A stretch of 64,000 nucleotides of DNA, from contig NZ_JAASQT010000002.1 of assembly GCF_011761985.1 (NCBI RefSeq), positions 372,001 to 436,000 of the forward strand, written 5' to 3'. The notes under the pieces are model-generated. The model saw nothing but the letters and a program-made list of their open reading frames with translations, did no database searches and had not been told where the DNA came from. Made by a program: the position numbers and the translations under genes. Origin of the DNA: Brevundimonas terrae (GTDB lineage: Bacteria > Pseudomonadota > Alphaproteobacteria > Caulobacterales > Caulobacteraceae). Positions 45,625 through 52,371 of this stretch are shown here, piece by piece (within the stretch, counting starts at the first letter, position 1; every line of letters begins with the position of its first letter).

Positions 45625-45789
45625 ATGCAGCCTGATTATGGACTGGATACGGCCTGGGACGACCTGTTGCCGGATGCTGAAATCTGGACCTCGCCCGAGC
45701 GTTTGAGCGCCGACGAATGCCTTGATGAAATCGGCGTGGACTGGCGCAGCACGACCGGAGGATTTTCTGAAGAAGGGGATGAAATATGA
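45625..45789 (+). CDS. Small acidic hypothetical protein of phage cassette
   Basis: 54 aa, starting MQPDYGLDTAWDDLLPDAEI and ending FSEEGDEI. Strongly acidic. Starts 3 bases after the tail gene and overlaps the holin candidate (ATGA). Probably a phage morphogenesis or chaperone-like peptide; not identified. Confidence 0.5.
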   Translation: MQPDYGLDTAWDDLLPDAEIWTSPERLSADECLDEIGVDWRSTTGGFSEEGDEI

Positions 45790-46046
45790 TGAAAGAACAA
45801 ATGCCTAAACCCGCTGATCTGGCCGAGGGTCGCTGGTTCTGGCACCGGATGTATGTCTATCTGGCCACCTTGCTGCTTTGGGGTTTGCTGCGCGAGGTGG
45901 TGCAACGCGCACCACCCGAACAGTTGCGCTATCTGGCGGACGGTTTGATGGGATTGGTGGCTCTGTTGGGGCTGCTTTATCTGGTGGCACCGTCGGCGCA
46001 GCAGGTGGTCAATCTGGCGCGTGGACGTGCGCGGGGCGAGGCATGA
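45786..46046 (+). CDS. Putative holin
   Basis: 86 aa with two membrane segments (MYVYLATLLLWGLLREV and LADGLMGLVALLGLLYLV) separated by a charged turn, and a basic C-terminus (LARGRARG). Size, topology and position immediately upstream of an endolysin fit a class II holin. Overlaps both neighbours by 4 bp. Confidence 0.6.
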   Translation: MMKEQMPKPADLAEGRWFWHRMYVYLATLLLWGLLREVVQRAPPEQLRYLADGLMGLVALLGLLYLVAPSAQQVVNLARGRARGEA

Positions 46047-46426
46047 GCTTTCGTCTGTCGGCGCGTTCGCGCACACGGATGGCGGGGCTGCATCCCGATC
46101 TGGTGCGGGTGATCGAAGGGGCGATTGCGATCACCCCCGTCGATTTCACCATCTCCGAAGGCCTGCGGAAACCGGCGCGTCAGGCCGAACTGGTCAAGGC
46201 GGGGGCCAGTCGCACCCTGAACAGTCGCCACCTGACAGGCCATGCCGTGGACGTGGCGGCATGGATTGGCGGGACATTGCGCTGGGACTGGCCACTTTAT
46301 CCGCGCATTGCGGGGGCGTTCAAACAGGCGGCTATTGATCTGGATGTGCCGCTGGTGTGGGGCGGTGACTGGCCGCGCCTGCGCGACGGGCCGCATTTCG
46401 AACTGTGCCGGAAGACATACCCATGA
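46043..46426 (+). CDS. M15-family endolysin (D,D/L,D-peptidase)
   Basis: 127 aa. VanY/CwlK-type motif SRHLTGHAVDV (zinc His and Asp) with SEGLRKPARQAELVKAGAS upstream and the final PHFEL (third ligand). This is the layout of phage L-alanyl-D-glutamate peptidases such as T5 Lys. No signal peptide, so export depends on the holin. Overlaps the next gene by 4 bp. Confidence 0.85.
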   Translation: MSFRLSARSRTRMAGLHPDLVRVIEGAIAITPVDFTISEGLRKPARQAELVKAGASRTLNSRHLTGHAVDVAAWIGGTLRWDWPLYPRIAGAFKQAAIDLDVPLVWGGDWPRLRDGPHFELCRKTYP

Positions 46427-46836
46427 CGGTGCTTCCAACGGCGGGGTGGCGTCTGCTGACGCCCGTGGTGTGGGGCGCGGTGGTTGTGGCGATTGCGATG
46501 GTTTTGGCCCTGTTCGCGGACCCGTTTGGCTGGCGGGCGAGACGTCTGGACAGGGCGGAACAGGCGGCGTCTGTCGGACAGGCCGAGGCCCGGATGCGCC
46601 GCGTGGAACACACCGCACAGGAGGCCATCGTGCAGGGCCAGCGCGACCTTCAGGAACAGCAACTGGCCGTGACGGCGATCACCGAAAAATTTGTCGAGCA
46701 AGCAAGGGCGCAGAGCGATGCCAAAACATCTTTGGGCGATGATCGCCATCAGCGTCTGCGCGAGCATGACAGGCGCTTGTGCGAACAGGCCCCTTCCTTA
46801 CGCGGTTGCGCCGCCTTTGCTGGCGCTGCCTCCTGA
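46423..46836 (+). CDS. Putative inner-membrane spanin (Rz-like)
   Basis: 137 aa. One N-terminal membrane helix (LTPVVWGAVVVAIAMVLALF), then a long charged region with coiled-coil character (RLDRAEQAASVGQAEARMRR through LQEQQLAVTAITEKFVEQAR). This is the layout of i-spanins. The C-terminal part is in frame with, and overlapped by, the start of the lipoprotein gene at 46718. Spanins join the two membranes to complete lysis. Confidence 0.65.
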   Translation: MTVLPTAGWRLLTPVVWGAVVVAIAMVLALFADPFGWRARRLDRAEQAASVGQAEARMRRVEHTAQEAIVQGQRDLQEQQLAVTAITEKFVEQARAQSDAKTSLGDDRHQRLREHDRRLCEQAPSLRGCAAFAGAAS

Positions 46837-47008
46837 GGTGGATCGGGACTGCGCCTTGGCCATGGTCGAGGACAGCGGTGATCTGGCGGCGCTGGAGGCG
46901 GCCTATATGCGGCGCGGGCAGCAGATACTGGCCTGTGACGCCGCCCGCGCTCTCGCGGTCGAGACTTTGAAACGCGAGAGGGGACTACGGGAAAATACGA
47001 GGCGGTAA
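46718..47008 (+). CDS. Putative outer-membrane lipoprotein spanin (Rz1-like)
   Basis: 96 aa from ATG 46718. MPKHLWAMIAISVCASMTGA followed by Cys: a lipoprotein signal. The mature part is short and rich in Pro, Ala and Leu, then charged (YMRRGQQILACDAARALAVE). The first 119 bp lie within the i-spanin gene in another frame, the classic Rz/Rz1 embedded arrangement. Confidence 0.65.
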   Translation: MPKHLWAMIAISVCASMTGACANRPLPYAVAPPLLALPPEVDRDCALAMVEDSGDLAALEAAYMRRGQQILACDAARALAVETLKRERGLRENTRR

Positions 47009-47120
47009 GTCTTGCCGGGCAGGTTTTGCCCTTAAGTGGCCGGGGGCAATTCTGGCCAATGTGATTTTATATTTATGATATAAAAATCAGCATATTAAGC
47101 CGATAAGATAACGCTGTTAA

Positions 47121-47137
47121 CTGGCTCGTTGATTGCT
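47121..47137 (+). promoter_or_regulatory. Sigma-54 promoter candidate, flagellin 1
   Basis: CTGGCTCG then TTGA then TTGCT: TGGC at the -24 and TTGC at the -12 with correct spacing, one mismatch from TGGCACG-N4-TTGC. The flagellin start lies 76 nt downstream of the -12 element. Confidence 0.75.
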
Positions 47138-47149
47138 GCAAGGCTGGCT

Positions 47150-47217
47150 GAGTAGAAGACTCCCGGCGCCAAAATGGCGCTGGCCATCACAAAGTGAGCA
47201 AGGACAGCCAAAATGGC
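47150..47217 (+). promoter_or_regulatory. Flagellin leader hairpin element, copy 1
   Basis: Three hairpins: GAGT/ACTC (47150-47162, loop AGAAG), GCGCC/GGCGC (47166-47180, loop AAAAT), and GCC/GGC around the start codon (47207-47217, loop AAAAT). The second and third share a GCCAAAATGGC core. Confidence 0.75.
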
Positions 47218-48145
47218 CAACTCGATCAACACCAACCGTGGCGCTCTGATTGCGCTGCAAAACCTCAACGCGACCAACCGTCATCTGGAAACCACGCAAA
47301 ACCGCGTGAATACCGGCTTGAAGGTATCCAATGCGAAGGACAACGGGGCTATTTTCGCCATCGCGACTTCTCAGCGCGCCGAGATGGGTGCTCAAGATGC
47401 GGTTCGTCAGTCGATCCAGCGCGGCCAGTCGATTCTGGACGTTGCCATGTCGGCGGGTGAAACCGTGATCGAGGCCCTGACCGAGCTGAAGAGTCTTGCT
47501 GTGGCGATTCAGGATGCCCCGAAAGAGTACGACGCAGGTGGTGCTGTGACCGGTATGGGCGAGAGCGGCAAGAAGCTCGTGGCTGACTTCGAGGCGATCG
47601 TGAAGGAAATTCACACGTCTCTGGCTGGCGCGACCTTTGATGGCGCAAACGTCTTTAAACTGGGTCAAACGGGCGGTCTGGCTGTCACCGTGAACACCGG
47701 AAGCGCGAACAACACGTTCGAACTGAAGGCAGATGGTGTAGCGGCTGCGGCGGATGATCTGGCCTTCGGCAGCGCCGCAGGTGCTGGTGCCGGTCAGTTC
47801 GATGCGGCAACCGGTGCGTGGAATGCCAAGGCTGGCAATACTGCGGGCGCTACGCCTTCGGCACTGACCGACTATTCGGTGGCAAACGTTGAGGCGGCGA
47901 TCGATTCGTTCACCACGACCATGGCGGACATCGGCACCAAGTCGAAGTCGCTGGGTCGTCAGGCGACCTTTATCGACAAGCTCCAGGACTCTCTGGAAAC
48001 CGGTATCGGTAATCTGGTGGACGCAGACCTCGCCAAAGAAAGCGCAAAGCTGACGGCGCTGCAAACCAAGCAACAGCTGGGTGTGCAGGCTCTGGGCATT
48101 GCGAACCAGTCGAGCTCCATCCTGCTCAGCCTCTTCCGCGGTTAA
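47213..48145 (+). CDS. Flagellin 1
   Basis: 310 aa, longest of the array. N-terminal D0/D1 NRGALIALQNLNATNRHLET and NTGLKVSNAKDNGAIFAIAT, C-terminal DADLAKESAKLTALQTKQQL ending SSSILLSLFRG with an extra Gly after the usual end. Central 150-230 is variable (Ala/Gly/Asp-rich). Secreted by the flagellar type III route and built into the filament; no signal peptide. It differs most from the other five. Sigma-54 promoter and hairpin leader upstream; terminator downstream. Confidence 0.95.
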   Translation: MANSINTNRGALIALQNLNATNRHLETTQNRVNTGLKVSNAKDNGAIFAIATSQRAEMGAQDAVRQSIQRGQSILDVAMSAGETVIEALTELKSLAVAIQDAPKEYDAGGAVTGMGESGKKLVADFEAIVKEIHTSLAGATFDGANVFKLGQTGGLAVTVNTGSANNTFELKADGVAAAADDLAFGSAAGAGAGQFDAATGAWNAKAGNTAGATPSALTDYSVANVEAAIDSFTTTMADIGTKSKSLGRQATFIDKLQDSLETGIGNLVDADLAKESAKLTALQTKQQLGVQALGIANQSSSILLSLFRG

Positions 48146-48188
48146 TCGCGGCAGAGGCCCACAGAAGGCACGGATGGCGTTAGGCCAA

Positions 48189-48216
48189 AGGGGGCGGTTC
48201 GCCGCCCCCTCTTTCT
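48189..48216 (+). terminator. Terminator after flagellin 1
   Basis: Perfect stem AGGGGGCGG / CCGCCCCCT, TTCG loop, then CTTTCT. Confidence 0.85.
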
Positions 48217-48345
48217 ATTCAGATGGGCAATAAGTGCCGCACTCGGCAAAATATGCCTAGGTAGGGTGGGTAATTTCTACCCACCTCCGTATTCCAACAT
48301 CTTGAAATACTGTTGTTTTGATCGTGCAGATTGCCTCTGGCTTTA

Positions 48346-48361
48346 TGGCGCGACTCTTGCT
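48346..48361 (+). promoter_or_regulatory. Sigma-54 promoter candidate, flagellin 2
   Basis: TGGCGCG then ACTC then TTGCT, one mismatch from the -24/-12 consensus. Start codon 79 nt downstream. Confidence 0.8.
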
Positions 48362-48373
48362 TCGATGCGTGAT

Positions 48374-48444
48374 GAGCAAAATGCTCTCGTTGCCAAAATG
48401 GCGACGGCCTTCACGAAGTGAAAACAACAGGACGCCAGAATGGC
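48374..48444 (+). promoter_or_regulatory. Flagellin leader hairpin element, copy 2
   Basis: GAGC/GCTC (48374-48386, loop AAAAT), CGTTGCC/GGCGACG with one G-T pair (48388-48406, loop AAAAT), and GCC/GGC around the start codon (48434-48444, loop AGAAT). Confidence 0.8.
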
Positions 48445-49288
48445 TAATTCGGTTAACACCAATCGTGGTGCGCTTATCGCGCTCCAGAACCTCAACGCGA
48501 CCAACCGTGCGCTTGAGACGACCCAGAACCGTGTCAATACAGGCCTGAAGGTATCCTCGGCCAAGGACAACGGTGCAATCTTCGCCATTGCTACCTCGCA
48601 GCGCGCCGAAATGGGTGCGCAAGACGCCGTGAAGCAGTCGCTTCAACGCGGCCAGTCGATTGTCGATGTGGCTCTGGCAGCGGGCGAGACTGTCGTCGAA
48701 GCCCTGACCGAGCTGAAAAGCCTGGCTGTGGCCATTCAGGACGCAGCCGTAGGTTCGGAAACCGCAAACAAGCTGAACGCCGACTTCTCGGCCATGGTTT
48801 CGGAAATCCGTTCGTCGCTGGGCGGCGCTGTCTTTGATGGCGTGAACCTGTTCACGGCCAATGCCGATGCCATCGAGGTGTCCACCAACACTTCGGGCGG
48901 CAAGTTCGAGCTGAAGGCTGCGGCGGGCACGGCTGCGGGCGCGATCGCCGCTGACGGTTCGATCGACCCGACACAAACCGCCGATGGTGCCGGTTTCAAC
49001 TTTGACGATGTTGCCGAACGTACCGCGGCAAACGTGGATACCGCCATCAGCAACTTTACCACGGTTCTGGCTGACCTCGGCACCAAGTCGAAGTCGCTGG
49101 ACCGCCAGCTGACCTTTGTCAGCAAGCTTCAGGACTCGCTGGAAACCGGCATTGGCAACCTTGTGGATGCCGATCTGGCCAAGGAAAGCGCCCGTCTGAC
49201 GGCGCTGCAAACCAAGCAGCAACTGGGCGTTCAGGCTTTATCGATCGCCAACCAGTCCAGCTCCATCGTTCTGAGCCTGTTCCGTTAA
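48440..49288 (+). CDS. Flagellin 2
   Basis: 282 aa. N-terminal MANSVNTNRGALIALQNLNA and C-terminal SLETGIGNLVDADLAKESAR ending SSSIVLSLFR. Central residues about 115-195 form the variable domain. Filament subunit. The second gene with its own sigma-54-type promoter, so it is probably transcribed independently of flagellin 1. Confidence 0.95.
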   Translation: MANSVNTNRGALIALQNLNATNRALETTQNRVNTGLKVSSAKDNGAIFAIATSQRAEMGAQDAVKQSLQRGQSIVDVALAAGETVVEALTELKSLAVAIQDAAVGSETANKLNADFSAMVSEIRSSLGGAVFDGVNLFTANADAIEVSTNTSGGKFELKAAAGTAAGAIAADGSIDPTQTADGAGFNFDDVAERTAANVDTAISNFTTVLADLGTKSKSLDRQLTFVSKLQDSLETGIGNLVDADLAKESARLTALQTKQQLGVQALSIANQSSSIVLSLFR

Positions 49289-49376
49289 TCTGCGGGTAGG
49301 GGTGTTTGTTCAGACCGAATAAGCACCCTTCGGGCAGCATGGCTCATCCGGTTTAGTATCAGTATCGCGTTTTACA

Positions 49377-49447
49377 TGAGCAAAATGCTCAGGCTGCCAA
49401 AATGGCAGTTCTCACACACAATGTGGATGTAGGAGGCCAGAATGGCC
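49377..49447 (+). promoter_or_regulatory. Flagellin leader hairpin element, copy 3
   Basis: TGAGC/GCTCA (49377-49391, loop AAAAT), CTGCC/GGCAG (49394-49408, loop AAAAT), GGCC/GGCC around the start codon (49435-49447, loop AGAAT). No sigma-54 box seen upstream of this copy. Confidence 0.8.
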
Positions 49448-50293
49448 AATTCGATCAATACCAACCGCGGTGCACTTGTTGCCCTGCAAACCCTGAACGC
49501 GACCAATAAGGCGCTGGAAACCACGCAGAACCGCGTGAATACCGGCCTGAAAGTGTCGTCGGCCAAGGACAACGGTGCCATCTTCGCCATTGCGACCTCG
49601 CAACGTGCGGAAATGGGCGCTCAGGACGCTGTCAAACAGTCGCTGCAACGCGGTCAGTCGATCGTCGATGTGGCTCTGGCTGCCGGCGAAACTGTCGTTG
49701 ACGGTCTGACCGAACTGAAAAGTCTGGCTGTGGCCATTCAGGACTCGGTGGCCGGTTCTGACACCGAAACCAAGCTGATGGCGGACTTTGATGCTATCGC
49801 CAAGGAAGTGCACTCGGCTCTGGCCGGTGCGACCTTTGACGGTGTGAACCTGTTCAAAACCGGCACCCTGATTGAAGTTTCCACCAATACTTCGGGTGGC
49901 AAATTCACTCTGAAAGCCGCGGCCGATCCAGCAGCCGCGACGGGTCTGGCCTTTGGCGGTACGGCAACGCCGGCAACCGGCGTGTGGGCACCCGCAGGCA
50001 CAGTTGCTGCCAAGCGCACGGCCTATACGGCGGCCAGTGTTGATACAGCTCTGAATGGCTTCACCACGGTTCTGGCCGATTTCGGTACCAAGTCGAAGTC
50101 GCTGGACCGCCAGGCCACCTTCGTCGGCAAACTTCAGGACTCGCTGGAAACCGGTATCGGCAACCTTGTCGATGCCGATCTGGCCAAGGAAAGCGCCCGT
50201 CTGACGGCTCTGCAAACCAAGCAACAGCTGGGTGTGCAGGCTCTGTCGATCGCAAACTCGTCCAGCAGCATCCTGCTGGGCCTGTTCCGCTAA
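49442..50293 (+). CDS. Flagellin 3
   Basis: 283 aa. N-terminal MANSINTNRGALVALQTLNA and C-terminal ARLTALQTKQQLGVQALSIA ending SSSILLGLFR. Ribosome site AGGAGG directly before the start-codon hairpin. Central residues about 115-190 are Pro/Ala-rich and differ from flagellins 4-6. Nearly identical N- and C-termini to 4-6. Confidence 0.95.
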   Translation: MANSINTNRGALVALQTLNATNKALETTQNRVNTGLKVSSAKDNGAIFAIATSQRAEMGAQDAVKQSLQRGQSIVDVALAAGETVVDGLTELKSLAVAIQDSVAGSDTETKLMADFDAIAKEVHSALAGATFDGVNLFKTGTLIEVSTNTSGGKFTLKAAADPAAATGLAFGGTATPATGVWAPAGTVAAKRTAYTAASVDTALNGFTTVLADFGTKSKSLDRQATFVGKLQDSLETGIGNLVDADLAKESARLTALQTKQQLGVQALSIANSSSSILLGLFR

Positions 50294-50417
50294 CACGTAG
50301 GTGAGGGAGGGGCGCGATGGCGGCTCTCCCGACCCTGATCACCTCATTGGGCTACCCCGGAGCAAAATGCTCCAGCTGCCAAAAAGGCAGTGAATATATG
50401 TAGATAAGGAGGCCAGA
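50294..50417 (+). repeat. Flagellin spacer repeat, copy 1
   Basis: 124-nt region between flagellin 3 and 4. Nearly identical to 52242-52365. Starts with a large stem-loop (AGGTGA at 50299-50304 with TCACCT at 50339-50344) and ends with the leader element. Confidence 0.9.
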
Positions 50418-50423
50418 ATGGCC
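50359..50423 (+). promoter_or_regulatory. Flagellin leader hairpin element, copy 4
   Basis: GGAGC/GCTCC (50359-50373, loop AAAAT), CTGCC/GGCAG (50376-50390, loop AAAAA), GGCC/GGCC around the start codon (50411-50423, loop AGAAT). Confidence 0.8.
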
Positions 50424-51254
50424 AACTCGATCAACACCAACCGCGGTGCACTCGTTGCTCTGCAAACCCTGAACAGCACCAACAAGGCGCTGGAAACCAC
50501 GCAGAACCGTGTGAATACGGGCCTGAAGGTTTCCTCGGCCAAGGACAACGGTGCCATCTTCGCCATTGCGACCTCGCAACGTGCGGAAATGGGCGCTCAG
50601 GATGCCGTCAAACAGTCGCTGCAACGCGGTCAGTCGATCGTCGATGTGGCTCTGGCTGCCGGTGAAACCGTCGTTGACGCCCTGACCGAACTGAAGAGCC
50701 TTGCTGTGGCCATTCAGGACGCACCGGCGACCGGCGACACCCAAACCAAGCTGCATGCAGACTTCACCGCGATCACCAACGAAATCACTGCTGCCCTCGG
50801 TGGTGCTACGTTTGACGGTGTGAACCTGTTCAAGGCTAACGCAGCGGCTGTTGAAGTGACTACGAACACTGGCGCGACCGGTAACAAGTTCAGCCTGAAA
50901 GCTATCGCAGCGGCGGATACCAATCCGCTGGCCGGTGGTTCGGGTGCGGGCGCCTATGATCTGGCCACGGCCGATAAAGCCAACCGTACGGCTGCCAATG
51001 TGGACTCGGCGATCAATGCTTTCACCACGATCCTGGCTGATTTCGGTACCAAGTCGAAGTCGCTGGATCGTCAGCTGACCTTCGTCGGCAAGATGCAGGA
51101 CTCGCTGGAAACCGGCGTCGGCAACCTCGTGGATGCCGATCTGGCCAAGGAAAGCGCGCGTCTGACCGCTCTGCAAACCAAGCAACAGCTGGGTGTGCAG
51201 GCTCTGTCGATCGCCAACTCGTCCAGCTCGATGCTGCTGGGTCTGTTCCGCTAA
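50418..51254 (+). CDS. Flagellin 4
   Basis: 278 aa. Same N-terminal 100 residues as flagellins 3, 5 and 6 (ALETTQNRVNTGLKVSSAKD then AAGETVVDALTELKSLAVAI) and the same C-terminal 75. Central residues about 110-195 are distinct. No own sigma-54 box detected; may depend on transcripts from upstream or on a non-sigma-54 promoter. Confidence 0.95.
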   Translation: MANSINTNRGALVALQTLNSTNKALETTQNRVNTGLKVSSAKDNGAIFAIATSQRAEMGAQDAVKQSLQRGQSIVDVALAAGETVVDALTELKSLAVAIQDAPATGDTQTKLHADFTAITNEITAALGGATFDGVNLFKANAAAVEVTTNTGATGNKFSLKAIAAADTNPLAGGSGAGAYDLATADKANRTAANVDSAINAFTTILADFGTKSKSLDRQLTFVGKMQDSLETGVGNLVDADLAKESARLTALQTKQQLGVQALSIANSSSSMLLGLFR

Positions 51255-51265
51255 AATTCGGGGAA

Positions 51266-51297
51266 GGGTGCTGAGGTTTAAACCTTGGCACCCTCCT
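51266..51297 (+). terminator. Strong stem-loop after flagellin 4
   Basis: 14-bp stem GGGTGCTGAGGTTT / AAACCTTGGCACCC (51266-51279 with 51280-51293, two G-T pairs, self-complementary centre), followed by TCCTTTG. No clean T-run. Confidence 0.6.
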
Positions 51298-51322
51298 TTG
51301 ATTACCTCGACTAACTGTACCT

Positions 51323-51386
51323 CGAACAAAATGTTCGCGTCGCCAGAAGGCGATGATTTGTAAAACCAAAGGAGGCCAGAATGGCC
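51323..51386 (+). promoter_or_regulatory. Flagellin leader hairpin element, copy 5
   Basis: CGAAC/GTTCG (51323-51337, loop AAAAT), TCGCC/GGCGA (51340-51353, loop AGAA), GGCC/GGCC around the start codon (51374-51386, loop AGAAT). Both outer stems differ from the other copies by paired changes. Confidence 0.8.
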
Positions 51387-52241
51387 AACTCGATCAACAC
51401 CAACCGCGGTGCACTCGTTGCCCTGCAAACCCTGAACAACACCAACAAAGCGCTGGAAACCACGCAGAACCGTGTGAATACGGGCCTGAAGGTTTCTTCG
51501 GCCAAGGACAACGGTGCCATCTTCGCCATTGCGACCTCGCAACGTGCGGAAATGGGCGCTCAGGACGCCGTCAAACAGTCGCTGCAACGCGGTCAGTCGA
51601 TCGTCGATGTGGCTCTGGCTGCTGGTGAAACCGTCGTTGACGCCCTGACCGAAATGAAGAGCCTTGCTGTGGCTATTCAGGACGCGACGGCTGACTCCGA
51701 CACCGAAACCAAGCTGATGGCCGACTTTGACGCCATCGCCAAGGAAGTTCACTCGGCTCTGGCCGGTGCGACTTTCGATGGTGTGAACCTGTTCAAGGCG
51801 ACCGCTGCCGGTGCGCCGATCGAAGTCAGCACCAACACCTCGGGTGGCAAGTTCAGCCTGAAGGCCGCTGGTGGTGCAGCTTCTGCTACTGCGCTGGCTT
51901 TCGGTGGTACTGCGGACGCTGATGCGGGCACCTGGACGGCGGCGGCTGCAGCTGCCGACAAGCGCACGGCCTATACGGCTGCCAATGTCGAAACCGCGCT
52001 GAATGCCTTCACGACGACGCTGGCCGATTTCGGTACCAAGTCGAAGTCGCTGGATCGCCAACTGACCTTCGTCGGCAAGATGCAGGACTCGCTGGAAACC
52101 GGCGTGGGCAACCTTGTCGATGCCGATCTGGCCAAGGAAAGCGCTCGTCTGACGGCACTGCAAACCAAGCAACAGCTGGGTGTGCAGGCTCTGTCGATCG
52201 CAAACTCGTCCAGCTCGATGCTGCTGGGCCTGTTCCGCTAA
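51381..52241 (+). CDS. Flagellin 5
   Basis: 286 aa. N-terminus identical in pattern to 3, 4 and 6 except TEMKSL for TELKSL; central residues about 113-195 rich in Ala and Gly; C-terminus SMLLGLFR. Closest to flagellin 3 in the segment SDTETKLMADFDAIAKEVHS, supporting the duplication order 3-4/5-6. Confidence 0.95.
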   Translation: MANSINTNRGALVALQTLNNTNKALETTQNRVNTGLKVSSAKDNGAIFAIATSQRAEMGAQDAVKQSLQRGQSIVDVALAAGETVVDALTEMKSLAVAIQDATADSDTETKLMADFDAIAKEVHSALAGATFDGVNLFKATAAGAPIEVSTNTSGGKFSLKAAGGAASATALAFGGTADADAGTWTAAAAAADKRTAYTAANVETALNAFTTTLADFGTKSKSLDRQLTFVGKMQDSLETGVGNLVDADLAKESARLTALQTKQQLGVQALSIANSSSSMLLGLFR

Positions 52242-52365
52242 CACGTAGGTGAGGGCGGGGTGCGATGGCACACCTCCCGATCCTGACCACCTCATTGGGC
52301 TACCCCGGAGCAAAATGCTCCAGCTGCCAAAAAGGCAGTGAATATATGTAGATAAGGAGGCCAGA
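52242..52365 (+). repeat. Flagellin spacer repeat, copy 2
   Basis: 124-nt region between flagellin 5 and 6, the same length as 50294-50417 and nearly identical to it; changes cluster in the first 50 nt, in the upstream stem-loop. Confidence 0.9.
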
Positions 52366-52371
52366 ATGGCC
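52307..52371 (+). promoter_or_regulatory. Flagellin leader hairpin element, copy 6
   Basis: GGAGC/GCTCC (52307-52321, loop AAAAT), CTGCC/GGCAG (52324-52338, loop AAAAA), GGCC/GGCC around the start codon (52359-52371, loop AGAAT). Identical to copy 4. Confidence 0.8.

Noticed and set aside
44194..47008. Complete prophage at 44-47 kb
   Set aside because: No integrase, replication, packaging or capsid genes, and no attachment repeats seen; only tail-like and lysis genes.
51286..51303. TTGGCACCCTCCTTTGAT as sigma-54 promoter for flagellin 5
   Set aside because: The -12 GC is missing at correct spacing, and the -24 part is the 3' arm of the stem-loop after flagellin 4.
48374..52371. Repeated AAAAT-loop hairpins considered as a CRISPR array or mobile repeat
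   Set aside because: Spacing is set by genes of about 0.8-0.9 kb, stems vary and there are no spacers or cas genes; they are mRNA leaders.
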